Assembly (NCBI GenBank): GCA_002371715.1
Contig: DFGF01000017.1
Span: 1-27,534 of the forward strand
Length of the DNA: 27,534 nt
DNA from: Prevotella sp. UBA3757
Lineage (GTDB): Bacteria; Bacteroidota; Bacteroidia; Bacteroidales; Bacteroidaceae
Direction: 5' to 3'
Shown here: piece after piece, positions 7,170-15,272 of the stretch
Layout: each line of letters begins with the position of its first letter
How positions within the stretch are numbered: position 1 is the first letter of the stretch
Translations under genes and position numbers: made by a program
Notes under the pieces: generated by a model
Told to the model about the DNA's origin: nothing
Seen by the model: only the letters and a program-made list of their open reading frames with translations
Databases searched by the model: none

Positions 7170-8296
7170 GTTTCAGAACAATTATTATTCGTAACGGCAA
7201 AAGCATTGACCAGCCGCACCACCTCAGTGGCCTCCTCGGCCGTCATCACCTGACTGATGGGCAGGCTCAGTTCCTGACGGTGAATACGCTCGGTGACCGG
7301 CAGCGACAATGCCTGCCACTGCCGGTAGCACGCCTGCTTGTGGGGCGGTATCGGATAATGTATCAGCGTCTGTACGCCGTGCTGGTGCAGATATTCCTGC
7401 AACTCGTCGCGATGGTCGCAGAAGACGGGAAACAGGTGGAACACGTTCATCGGGTCTGGCAGGGCGACGGGCTGCGTCACCAGCGGATTGCGCAGTCCGT
7501 CCATATAGATACGTGCTATCCGGCGCCGTGCCTCGTTGTCGGCCTCCAGATGCCGCAGTTTCACGTCAAGGACGGCAGCCTGCAACTCGTCGAGCCTACT
7601 GTTACGGCCCGTATACTGGAACACATACTTCTTCTGCGAACCATAATTAGCCAGCGCGCGCACCGTAGCTGCCAGTTCGGCATCGTCGGTAGTCACGGCA
7701 CCGGCATCGCCGAAAGCACCTAAGTTCTTGCCCGGATAAAAGCTGTGGCCGGCAGCATCGCCCAGCGAACCCGTACGCCGCCCGTCGGCAGTGCGGCAAC
7801 CGTGAGCCTGCGCATTGTCCTCAACCAGTTTCAGGTGGTGATGCTGGCAGAACCGCGCAATCCGCTCCGTATAGGCACAACGACCGTAGAGGTGGACGAG
7901 CAACACGGAACGGGTGCGCTCCGTGACGAGCGCGTCGAGCTGGCTGTCGTCAAGTTCAAGGGTGTCGGGACGCGGCTCGGCCAACACGGGCGTCAGCCCG
8001 TTCTCGGTCAGTGCCAGGATGGAGGCTATATAGGTGTTGGCCGGCACGATGACCTCGTCGCCTGGCTGCATGATGCCCATCTCGATATAGGCACGGTAAA
8101 TCCAAATCAGCGCGTCGAGTCCGTTGCCGCACCCCACGCAATGGCGACAGCCTATGAACTCGGCATAGTGCCGCTCGAAGCGCTCGTTCTCGCTGCCCTG
8201 CAGATACCAGCCGGAATCCACCACCCGCAGCACGGCCTCATGCAGTTCGGACTCATAGCGCTGCGTTATCTTCTGCAAATCCAGGAACTTTATCAT
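7166..8296 (-). CDS. DegT/DnrJ/EryC1/StrS sugar aminotransferase
   Basis: The 376-residue enzyme has the fold-type I aminotransferase layout of sugar transaminases: GNGLDAL near 58-64, PANTYIAS at 85-92, EDNAQAHG at 159-166, and the PLP lysine K190 in SFYPGKNLGAFGDAGA. Adjacent to a QdtA/FdtA-type ketoisomerase, it most likely aminates a dTDP-3-keto-6-deoxyhexose to the 3-amino sugar (as FdtB or QdtB do). It overlaps both neighbours by 4 bp, so the three genes are translationally coupled. The RmlA/RmlB steps that would make the precursor and the usual N-acyltransferase are not in the window. Confidence 0.94.
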   Translation of the reverse strand: MIKFLDLQKITQRYESELHEAVLRVVDSGWYLQGSENERFERHYAEFIGCRHCVGCGNGLDALIWIYRAYIEMGIMQPGDEVIVPANTYIASILALTENGLTPVLAEPRPDTLELDDSQLDALVTERTRSVLLVHLYGRCAYTERIARFCQHHHLKLVEDNAQAHGCRTADGRRTGSLGDAAGHSFYPGKNLGAFGDAGAVTTDDAELAATVRALANYGSQKKYVFQYTGRNSRLDELQAAVLDVKLRHLEADNEARRRIARIYMDGLRNPLVTQPVALPDPMNVFHLFPVFCDHRDELQEYLHQHGVQTLIHYPIPPHKQACYRQWQALSLPVTERIHRQELSLPISQVMTAEEATEVVRLVNAFAVTNNNCSET

Positions 8297-8709
8297 GGCT
8301 TCAGGTTTGACGACTGCTTCTTGAACTTGAGAAACTCCTTGTAGTTGCGGATATAATCGGCCTCGTCGTACTTCGCATCGACCAATACCAGGCAGACGGA
8401 GCCTGACGAGAAATCGTCCAGCCGGCGCCAGATGCCCGGCGGCACGTAGAGTCCCTGGTAGGGGCGGTTGAGTACAAAGGTGCGCTTCTCGCTACCATCA
8501 TCCAGCGTCACCGAGAAGCTGCCACTGACGGCAATGATCAGCTGGCTCAACCGGCGGTGAGCATGGCTGCCGCGGCTCTCGCCGCCCGGCACATCGTAAA
8601 GCCAGTAGCAGCGTGCAATATGGAATGGCAGCTGTGCGTCGTTCTCAGCAAACGACAGGTTGCCCCTTCGGTCGGCTATCTTAGGTAATTCTATGATTCT
8701 TGCATCCAT
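8293..8709 (-). CDS. Sugar 3,4-ketoisomerase (QdtA/FdtA-type cupin)
   Basis: The 138-residue protein is a single cupin domain of the WxcM/FdtA family. It shows the conserved RGSHAHR (residues 46-52, H49 and H51), DRRGNLSF near the N-terminus and YVPPGIWRRLDDF near residue 88. These enzymes shift the keto group of dTDP-4-keto-6-deoxyglucose to C3. FdtA and QdtA differ in C4 stereochemistry and cannot be told apart here. It is the first gene of the minus-strand operon that continues into the aminotransferase and the GT87 transferase. Its leader contains a 7-bp hairpin (CGGGCGA/TCGCCCG, 8743-8758). Confidence 0.93.
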   Translation of the reverse strand: MDARIIELPKIADRRGNLSFAENDAQLPFHIARCYWLYDVPGGESRGSHAHRRLSQLIIAVSGSFSVTLDDGSEKRTFVLNRPYQGLYVPPGIWRRLDDFSSGSVCLVLVDAKYDEADYIRNYKEFLKFKKQSSNLKP

Positions 8710-8776
8710 CGTGTCTACTTGATAAAATATTTACGGAGAACACGGGCGAGGTCGCCCGCATTCCCATATTTGGTTG

Positions 8777-8805
8777 CAAAGTTACAAAATATTTCGTAAC
8801 TTTTG
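8777..8805 (-). promoter_or_regulatory. Promoter region of the ketoisomerase operon
   Basis: On the minus strand TAACTTTG (8784 to 8777) is a consensus -7 box; the nearest TTTG lies 23 bp upstream, longer than ideal. An 8-bp perfect inverted repeat, AAAGTTAC/GTAACTTT (8778-8785 and 8796-8803), links it to a plus-strand TAACTTTTG, a layout like the one at 3888-3916. Confidence 0.5.
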
Positions 8806-8868
8806 GACAAAATCGCAAACCTTTTGAAGGATTTTCATGCATTCTTCTTTCGTCGCTTGCTTTTGTGC

Positions 8869-9015
8869 TACATTTGCACACATCATTCGTCACTACCCAC
8901 GCCAAAGACAACGGTTCAGGACACGGAAATAACCGTTCTGTCTGCTCTTTGTTATCAGAACAATCCATCTTTTCCCAAAAAGTGAGCAGGAAGTTTTGTG
9001 CTTCCGGCTTTTTTG
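8869..9015 (+). ncRNA. Candidate structured RNA or leader ending in a terminator
   Basis: TACATTTG (8869-8876) could be a -7 box, although no good -33 box is seen. Downstream are three helices: AACGGTT/AACCGTT (8910-8916 with 8931-8937), GTTCTG/CAGAAC (8935-8940 with 8956-8961) and GGAAG/CTTCC (8989-8993 with 9001-9005). The last is followed by GGC and six T residues and looks like an intrinsic terminator. The first two helices share three bases and exclude one another. No good reading frame fills the interval. A transcript of about 130 nt is inferred. Confidence 0.4.
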
Positions 9016-9025
9016 TTTATCTTTG
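8995..9025 (+). promoter_or_regulatory. Promoter of the AAA-ATPase-like gene
   Basis: TTTG (8995-8998), a 19-bp spacer and TATCTTTG (9018-9025) match the Bacteroidota consensus. Transcription would start near 9032 and reach the ATG at 9053 after about 20 nt. The -33 box lies in the loop of the terminator-like hairpin at 8989-9005. The long plus-strand operon up to 16148 may depend on this promoter. Confidence 0.75.
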
Positions 9026-9052
9026 CATGCAGATTAAAGTTGTATTGAGCTT

Positions 9053-10798
9053 ATGGAGACTATTTCATCATCAGCAAACAGTGTCAGGCTGCTGCCCCTC
9101 GGCATTTCCGACTTCGGGCTTGTGCTTAAACAGGGCTGCTATTATGTAGACAAAACCATGTACATCCCTCGCCTGGAGATAGCGAGCAACTATCTGTTCC
9201 TCGTCCGTCCGCGGCGCTTCGGCAAGTCACTGCTGCTGAGCATGCTGAAGAGCTACTACGACATCAACGAGAAGGACTGCTTCGACGATTATTTCGGTCA
9301 GTTATGGATAGGGAGCCATCCCACGCCGTATCGCAACCGCTACGCCGTGCTGCACCTCGACTTCTCGCAGGTGACGGGAACTATCAACGAGTTGAAGACC
9401 AACTTCGACAGCTATTGTGGCATTGTCATCGACAGCTTTGCCCGTCGCTATGAACGTTTGTTCTATAAGGGATTCGCCAATGATATGAAGCAATGGGACT
9501 GGGCTTCCAAGAAGCTGAATTTCCTCGGTTCCATGGCCAGGGAGTACGGCGTGCCGCTCTACCTCATCATCGACGAGTACGACAACTTTACCAACACCGT
9601 GCTCAACCAGCACGGTCAGGACATCTATACGGGCCTGACGCATGGCGAGGGCTTCTACCGCGACATCTTCAAGATCTTCAAGCCCAACTTCGAACGTGTA
9701 CTGATGCTCGGCGTGAGTCCCGTGACGATGGACGACCTGACCAGCGGATACAATATTGCTACCAACATTACTGCCGACGCTGCTTTCAACCACATGCTGG
9801 GCTTCAGCGAGGATGAAGTGCGGCAGATGTTCGGCTATTACAGCGAGGCCGGACTGCTGAAGGGCGACATAGACGCCATGCTGCAGGAGATGAAACCGTG
9901 GTACGACAACTACTGCTTTGCCAAGGAAGGCCTCAGCGAGAGCCGCGTGTTCAACTCCAACATGGTGCTCTACTATCTGAGCACACGGATAGCCGAAGGC
10001 CATGCTCCTGACGAGATGACCGACCCCAACGCGCGCACTGACTACCAGAAGATGAAGCGCCTGATACAGCTCGACCGGCTGGAGCCGCAGCGTAAGAGCA
10101 TCATCTACAAGATAGCCGAGGAAGGGTATATCTACAGCCGGCTGGTGCCCTACTTCCCGGCCTCGGAGATGGTGAAGTTCGACAACTTCGTCTCCCTGCT
10201 ATATTATTATGGTATGCTCACCATCACAGGCAGCAATGGCCTCATGCTGCGTCTGGGCATTCCCAACAATAACGTGCGCAAGCAGTACTATGGTTACCTG
10301 CTTGAGGAGTACGACCGCATACGTCCCGCCGACCACTGGCGCATTGACGAGGCGTACCAGGCAGCGGCACTTTCCGGCGACTGGCAGCCCCTGGTCAGGA
10401 CCGTCAGCGAGGAGTATGAGAAGACGTGCGCCGTGCGTTGTCTCATCGAGGGCGAGCGCAATCTTCAGGGCTTCTTCACGGCCTACCTCAGCATGACCAA
10501 CTACTACCTCACCGCCCCAGAGCTGAAACTCAACCACGGCTATTGCGACTTCTTCCTGTTGCCCGACCTGGGGCGCTACCCCATGGTGGCCCACTCCTAC
10601 ATCCTTGAGCTGAAATACCTGAAGCAGGATGCCACCGCCGAGGAGGCCGAGGCACAGTGGGCGGAAGCCGTGGGCCAGATTATACGCTATGCCCAGGACG
10701 AAAAGGTGCGCCTGCTCTGCGGTCCCACGCAGCTGCACCTCATCGTGGCACAGTATCGCGGCTACCAGCTGGTAAAACTTGAAGAAGTGATTTCGTAA
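9053..10798 (+). CDS. AAA-ATPase-like / PD-(D/E)XK nuclease-domain protein
   Basis: The 581-residue protein belongs to the large Bacteroidota family that joins an AAA-ATPase-like domain to a C-terminal PD-(D/E)XK nuclease-like domain. The N-terminal LPLGISDFG and YYVDKT are typical, the Walker A variant is RPRRFGKS at 52-59, and the Walker B is YLIIDEYDNF at 170-179. Near the C-terminus GYCDFFLLPD (about 499) and ILELKYLK (about 517) supply the acidic residues and lysine of the nuclease core. The function of the family is unknown; nucleic acid processing or mobile-element biology has been suggested from its domains. It has its own promoter and stands at the head of an envelope operon, 10 bp before a glycosyltransferase, which is an odd place for it. 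Confidence 0.92.
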   Translation: METISSSANSVRLLPLGISDFGLVLKQGCYYVDKTMYIPRLEIASNYLFLVRPRRFGKSLLLSMLKSYYDINEKDCFDDYFGQLWIGSHPTPYRNRYAVLHLDFSQVTGTINELKTNFDSYCGIVIDSFARRYERLFYKGFANDMKQWDWASKKLNFLGSMAREYGVPLYLIIDEYDNFTNTVLNQHGQDIYTGLTHGEGFYRDIFKIFKPNFERVLMLGVSPVTMDDLTSGYNIATNITADAAFNHMLGFSEDEVRQMFGYYSEAGLLKGDIDAMLQEMKPWYDNYCFAKEGLSESRVFNSNMVLYYLSTRIAEGHAPDEMTDPNARTDYQKMKRLIQLDRLEPQRKSIIYKIAEEGYIYSRLVPYFPASEMVKFDNFVSLLYYYGMLTITGSNGLMLRLGIPNNNVRKQYYGYLLEEYDRIRPADHWRIDEAYQAAALSGDWQPLVRTVSEEYEKTCAVRCLIEGERNLQGFFTAYLSMTNYYLTAPELKLNHGYCDFFLLPDLGRYPMVAHSYILELKYLKQDATAEEAEAQWAEAVGQIIRYAQDEKVRLLCGPTQLHLIVAQYRGYQLVKLEEVIS

Positions 10799-10808
10799 CT
10801 TGGCAAGC

Positions 10809-11585
10809 ATGAACGAAGAAAACAAAATATCGGTCGTTATCAACACCTATAATGCTGAGCAGCACCTGAAGCGCGTGCTGGAATCCGTCAAAGGCTTTGA
10901 CGAAGTGCTGGTGTGCGACATGGAGAGCACCGATGCAACGGTGGAGACGGCCCGTCGCCACGGCTGTCGCATAGTCAACTTCCCCAAAGCAGACCATAAG
11001 AGCGCAGAGCCGGCGCGGACGTTCGCTATCCAGTCAGCCAGTTGCCACTGGGTGCTCGTGGTGGATGCCGACGAGCTGGTCACGCCCGAACTGAGGGAGG
11101 AGCTGTACCGAAGGATTGCCGAACCCGACTGTGCCGCCGGCCTCTACATTCCGCGCCAGAACATGTTTATGGGCCGGACGCTGCAGTGTGCCTACCCCGA
11201 CTACCAGTTGCGCTTCTTCATCCGCGAGGGCACCGAATGGCCACCCTACGTTCACACCTTTCCCAAGGTCAATGGCCGGCTGGACTTCCTGCCGAAGGCA
11301 CGCCGCGAGCTGGCTTTCGTCCATCTGGCCAACGACAGCGTACACGCCATCATTGAGAAAGACAACCGCTACAGCGACAACGATGTTGAGAAGAAAGCCG
11401 GCAAGCGGTGGGGCTGGGGGGCACTGCTCTGGCGGCCCTTCTGGCGATTCTTCAAAACCTACGTGATGGAGGGTGGCTGGCACGACGGTGTCCGTGGACT
11501 CGTCTATGCCGGACTGAAGGGCGTCTACCAGTTTCAGTTAGTGGCAAAGATGATAGAAAAGAGAAAGGGAGAACGCGAAGAGTGA
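10809..11585 (+). CDS. WaaE/KdtX-like GT2 glycosyltransferase
   Basis: The 258-residue GT-A enzyme opens with ISVVINTYNAEQHL (7-20), CDMESTDAT (36-44) and the metal-binding DAD in VVDADELV (84-91). The HKSAEPAR and LQCAYPDYQLRFF segments are typical of the WaaE/KdtX branch that adds a hexose to the LPS inner core. It likely works at the cytoplasmic face of the inner membrane on a lipid A-core acceptor, which fits the LpxL-like acyltransferase that follows. I chose ATG 10809 over TTG 10800. It lies 10 bp after the AAA-ATPase-like gene and 22 bp before the acyltransferase gene. Confidence 0.9.
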   Translation: MNEENKISVVINTYNAEQHLKRVLESVKGFDEVLVCDMESTDATVETARRHGCRIVNFPKADHKSAEPARTFAIQSASCHWVLVVDADELVTPELREELYRRIAEPDCAAGLYIPRQNMFMGRTLQCAYPDYQLRFFIREGTEWPPYVHTFPKVNGRLDFLPKARRELAFVHLANDSVHAIIEKDNRYSDNDVEKKAGKRWGWGALLWRPFWRFFKTYVMEGGWHDGVRGLVYAGLKGVYQFQLVAKMIEKRKGEREE

Positions 11586-11607
11586 ATAACCATGCTAATG
11601 CTTTAAG

Positions 11608-12576
11608 ATGATGTGGGTATTATATAAGATATTATATGGCGTATGGTGGCTGCTGTCATGGTTGCCGCTGCGCGTCCACTATGTATTGTCCGACCTGCTC
11701 TACCTTATTATATATAGATTGGTGGGCTACCGCCGGAAACTGGTGCGCCGCCATCTGGCCGACAGTTTTCCAGAGAAAGGAGAGCAGGAGCGCCGAAGGA
11801 TAGAGCGCAACTTCTACCACTGGTTCTGCGACTATCTGGTAGAGACGGTGAAGCTGCTCACCATCAGCCGCGAGGAGCTGCGCCGACGGATGGTGTTCCG
11901 AGGTACGGAAACCATTGACCAGGTGATAGCCGACGGACAGTCGTGTGCCGTCTATCTGGGTCACTACTGCAACTGGGAGTGGATCACGTCGCTGCCCCTG
12001 TGGGTGTCGCCCCAGGCACAGTGCGGCCAGATTTACCACGTGCTGGAAAACAAGGAGTTCGACCGCCTGTTTCTCACGCTGCGCCAACGGATGGGTGCCG
12101 TCTGCATACCCATGGCCGAGACGCTGCGCCGCCTTATCCAGTATCGGCAACAAGGCCAGCAGGTCGTCATCGGCTACATATCAGACCAGGTGCCTTTCTG
12201 GAACAATATCCACCACTGGTGCCAGTTCCTGAACCACGACACGCCAGTGCTGACAGGAACCGAGCGACTGGCCCGGCAGACCGGCCACGCCGTGTTCTAT
12301 CTTGACGTGCGACGGCTGCGGCGCGGCTACTACGAGGCCGAGTTCAGGCTCATCACACGTGAACCCAAGCAGATGGGCGAGTATGAGTTGACCGACATCT
12401 ACTTCCGCGAACTGGAAGCGAGCATCCGGCGCGACCCGTCCTGCTATCTGTGGACGCACAACCGCTGGAAGCGCACCCGCGAGGAGTTCAACCTGCGATA
12501 CGACAAGGAGACGGGGCGTGTGGACATCATCTCCACCGTGGAGGAGCTAAAGAAAGCAAAGGGGGTAGGCTCATGA
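11608..12576 (+). CDS. LpxL/HtrB-type lipid A acyltransferase
   Basis: The 322-residue protein has an N-terminal membrane anchor (about residues 5-40) and the H-x4-E active site in GHYCNWEW (H119, E124). The later GYISDQVPFWNN segment matches the acyl-acceptor region of LpxL/LpxM proteins. These enzymes add a secondary acyl chain to lipid A at the inner membrane. The start codon is doubled (ATGATG at 11608); either could be used. The stop overlaps the next start in an ATGA, so the GT11-like gene is probably coupled to it. Confidence 0.94.
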   Translation: MMWVLYKILYGVWWLLSWLPLRVHYVLSDLLYLIIYRLVGYRRKLVRRHLADSFPEKGEQERRRIERNFYHWFCDYLVETVKLLTISREELRRRMVFRGTETIDQVIADGQSCAVYLGHYCNWEWITSLPLWVSPQAQCGQIYHVLENKEFDRLFLTLRQRMGAVCIPMAETLRRLIQYRQQGQQVVIGYISDQVPFWNNIHHWCQFLNHDTPVLTGTERLARQTGHAVFYLDVRRLRRGYYEAEFRLITREPKQMGEYELTDIYFRELEASIRRDPSCYLWTHNRWKRTREEFNLRYDKETGRVDIISTVEELKKAKGVGS

Positions 12577-13391
12577 TATTCGTCAGGGATAAAGGCAGAA
12601 TGTGCAACAATATCCTGCAGTACGGACACCTGTATGCCTGGGGCAGGGAGCACGGACGGCGCACCATGTCGATGCGCTTTGCCTACAAATACCAATACTT
12701 CCACATCTGCCACACGCCATACCACAACTTCCTGGTCTATCTGTGTGCCAAATATGGCGCCAAGTGGGGCCTGCTGCCCGTGGCAGACTTCGGCACTGAC
12801 GCCCCTAACGAGCCGGAACGCCAGGAGCGCATGCTACTTGGCCATCGCCACATCGTGGCCGAGGGCTGGTATGCCCGCTTTTACGACCTCTTCCTGAAAT
12901 ACAAGCAGGAGATTGTGGAACTCTTTGCCTTCGACGAGCAGGTTAGGCATCCGGTTGACCTGCTGCTGGATTCACAGCCCCTGACCGACATCCGGCTGGG
13001 CGTGCATGTCCGTCGCGGCGACTACCGCAGATGGCATGGCGGCCGCTACTACTATACCGACGAGCAATACATCAGCCAGATACGGCAGTTCCTGGTCCTC
13101 CACCAGGGACGGTCGGTGCAACTGTTCGTCTGCGGCAACGACCCCGAACTCAACGAACGCGCCTACAGAGAAGCATTTCCAGGAGTGACGGTGACATTTC
13201 CCAAAGGCAATCCCGGCGAGGACCTCTACCTGCTCTCGCGCTGCGACTACCTGATGGGGGCACCCAGCACGTTCACGCTCGTGGCGGCCATGTACCGCGA
13301 CGTGCCCCTCTGCTGGATTGAGGATGCCAGGAAACCGCTGACGGCGGAATGCTTCGGGCACTTTGACGAACGCTTCAAACAGATTAAATAA
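12573..13391 (+). CDS. GT11-like (alpha-1,2-fucosyltransferase family) glycosyltransferase
   Basis: The 272-residue protein has the GT11 hallmark HVRRGDY at residues 145-151. An N-terminal GRMCNNILQYGHLYAW resembles the family's GRLGNQ...QYA opening, and DLYLLSRCDYLMGAPSTF at 217-234 matches the late motif before the C-terminus. GT11 enzymes transfer fucose (or a similar sugar) in alpha-1,2 linkage to galactose; the donor here is not certain because no GDP-fucose genes are in the window. I chose ATG 12573, which overlaps the acyltransferase stop by 4 bp, over an in-frame ATG at 12450 inside the previous gene. The protein is slightly shorter than many GT11 members. Confidence 0.82.
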   Translation: MIFVRDKGRMCNNILQYGHLYAWGREHGRRTMSMRFAYKYQYFHICHTPYHNFLVYLCAKYGAKWGLLPVADFGTDAPNEPERQERMLLGHRHIVAEGWYARFYDLFLKYKQEIVELFAFDEQVRHPVDLLLDSQPLTDIRLGVHVRRGDYRRWHGGRYYYTDEQYISQIRQFLVLHQGRSVQLFVCGNDPELNERAYREAFPGVTVTFPKGNPGEDLYLLSRCDYLMGAPSTFTLVAAMYRDVPLCWIEDARKPLTAECFGHFDERFKQIK

Positions 13392-15253
13392 TGACGACCA
13401 CAACGAAAGACAAATTGCGGACAGGTTTCCTCTATTACCTGCTATCGACAGTGCTGCTGGCACTGATATTCCTGAGCTACCTGTTGCGGGCTACAGACCT
13501 GGGGTTCATGGACTTTGGCGGCTGGGGGTATTATGCAGCCTCGTGCCTGTCGCATGCTGCGCTGTTCGCCGCACTGCCCTACCTGCTGCTCTACCTGCCC
13601 GCAGCACTGCTGAAGGCACCGAGAGGCGTTTGCGGCGGCTTGATGTGTGGCGGCGAGGTGCTGGTGATGACGCTGTTTATCGTCAACGCCTTCGTATATA
13701 ACCTCTATCACTTCCATATCAACGGTCTGGTGATCGACCTGCTCACAGGGCCTGGGGCCGGGGAGATATTCGTGTTCAGCCCATGGCTCTATGCCAAGAT
13801 GGGACTCTACCTGACGGGTATCGTCGCCGTGTGTGGCACCCTGTGGTGGCTGGCATGCCGCATCGGCGGTGGCCGGCGGCTGTGGCGCAGCGGACTGCTT
13901 GCGATTCTGTGTGCTACGCTGCTGGCCCAAGGCATGCACATCTATGCCGCCGCCACGCTGAAGCGCTCGGTGCTGGAGTCTACCGCCTATCTGCCCTACT
14001 ATTTCCCGTTGCGCATGAACTCCACGTTTGAGAAGTGGGGCTGGATAGATGGCGACGAGCTGTCGCTGACGCAGTTCAGCAACGAGGGGGCCAGCGTGGC
14101 CTATCCGCAGCACCCGCTGCAGGTGGTGCCGCCCGACACGCTGATGAACATCGTCATCATAGGCATCGACTCCTGGAACTACCGCACCATGAATGCCGAG
14201 ACGACGCCCAACATCTATCGCTTCGCCCAAGAGTCGGAGAACTACACCCAGCACATCAGCAGCAGCAACGGCACCCGTGGCGGCATCTTCGGACTCTTCA
14301 CCGGCATCACCTCTTACTATTGGGACAGCTTTGAGTATGCCAACATCCAGCCGCTGCTCGTCACAGAGCTGCTGCGACAGGGCTATGACGTGCAGGCATA
14401 CCCCAGTGCCACGCTCACGGGGCCTCCCTTTGCCAAGATGCTCTTTGCCGACGTCAAGAACCTGAACGTGAAGACAGCGGGCAAGACCGTCTACGACCGC
14501 GACTGCCAGCTGACGCGCAACTTCCTCAGCGACCTGGAGAAAAACGTTCAACGTTCAACGTCCAACGTTCAACGTCCAAAGCCCTTCTTCTCCTTCCTCT
14601 TCTACGACCTGCCCCACGCCATCGAACTGTCGAAGGACAAGCTCTACCACTTCCAGCCCAGCTGGGAGTATGCCGACTACACGAAACTCAACAACGATCT
14701 TGACCCCACGCCGTTCTTCAACCTCTACCGCAACTGCGTGTGGACGGTAGACTCGCTGGCAGGTCAGGTCATCGATGCGCTGAAGCGGAACGACCTGCTC
14801 AGCAGGACGGTGGTCATGATTACCGGCGACCACGGACAGGAGTTCAACGAGAACCACAAGAACTACTGGGGCCACTGGGCCAACTACTCACGCCCCCAGA
14901 CCGGCGTGCCGATGATTTACCACTATCCCGGCTGCAAGGCCGGCGACCGCAACTACCGCACCACCCACTACGACGTGTCCACGACACTGCTGAAACAGGT
15001 GCTCGGCGTGCAGAACCCGCCGGAAGACCTGTCGATGGGTCGCATGCTGCAGGACTCCACGTCACGCGACTGGCACGTGGTGGGCAACGACCTCTTCTAC
15101 GCCTTCATCCTCAACGACGGTACCATCATCGAGAAGCGTGGCGCAGGCAACGTGGTGGTGTTCGACCGCCAGATGAACCAGCTCGACGACTATCCCTTGA
15201 ATGCCAAACAGCTGAATGATGCCATTATCCGACTAAACCGCTTCTTTAAGTAA
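13391..15253 (+). CDS. YejM/PbgA-like inner-membrane sulfatase-fold protein
   Basis: This 620-residue protein has about five membrane helices in the first 190 residues and a periplasmic sulfatase-fold domain. NIVIIGIDSWNYRTMN (about 252-267), SSSNGTRGGIFGLFTG (about 289-304), TGDHGQEF (about 478-485) and YWGHWANYSRPQ match the YejM/PbgA/LapC branch, where proteins monitor or handle LPS rather than cleave sulfate esters. A role in LPS homeostasis or as a phospho-head-group enzyme is possible, and its operon partner LpxL supports the LPS link. Residues about 385-396 (NVQRSTSNVQRP) come from an in-frame 7-bp repeat array. Its ATG shares one base with the previous stop codon. Confidence 0.88.
   Translation: MTTTTKDKLRTGFLYYLLSTVLLALIFLSYLLRATDLGFMDFGGWGYYAASCLSHAALFAALPYLLLYLPAALLKAPRGVCGGLMCGGEVLVMTLFIVNAFVYNLYHFHINGLVIDLLTGPGAGEIFVFSPWLYAKMGLYLTGIVAVCGTLWWLACRIGGGRRLWRSGLLAILCATLLAQGMHIYAAATLKRSVLESTAYLPYYFPLRMNSTFEKWGWIDGDELSLTQFSNEGASVAYPQHPLQVVPPDTLMNIVIIGIDSWNYRTMNAETTPNIYRFAQESENYTQHISSSNGTRGGIFGLFTGITSYYWDSFEYANIQPLLVTELLRQGYDVQAYPSATLTGPPFAKMLFADVKNLNVKTAGKTVYDRDCQLTRNFLSDLEKNVQRSTSNVQRPKPFFSFLFYDLPHAIELSKDKLYHFQPSWEYADYTKLNNDLDPTPFFNLYRNCVWTVDSLAGQVIDALKRNDLLSRTVVMITGDHGQEFNENHKNYWGHWANYSRPQTGVPMIYHYPGCKAGDRNYRTTHYDVSTTLLKQVLGVQNPPEDLSMGRMLQDSTSRDWHVVGNDLFYAFILNDGTIIEKRGAGNVVVFDRQMNQLDDYPLNAKQLNDAIIRLNRFFK
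14545..14579. repeat. 7-bp tandem repeat (CGTTCAA, five copies) inside the YejM-like gene
   Basis: Three CGTTCAA and two CGTCCAA units run unbroken within the coding region and keep the frame open. The same unit types recur in miaB (24223-24250) and beside the GT4 gene (2695-2722). Confidence 0.95.
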
Positions 15254-15272
15254 TTGACAATTGATAATTAGT
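15252..15272. repeat. Three AT-rich heptamers abutting a start codon
   Basis: AATTGAC, AATTGAT and AATTAGT lie in tandem and end at the base before ATG 15273. They fill the whole spacer after the YejM-like stop codon. Confidence 0.7.

Noticed and set aside
13442..14551. A 369-codon minus-strand frame
   Set aside because: It is a shadow of the YejM-like gene caused by high GC at third positions; its translation is Gln/Val/His-rich with no family motifs.
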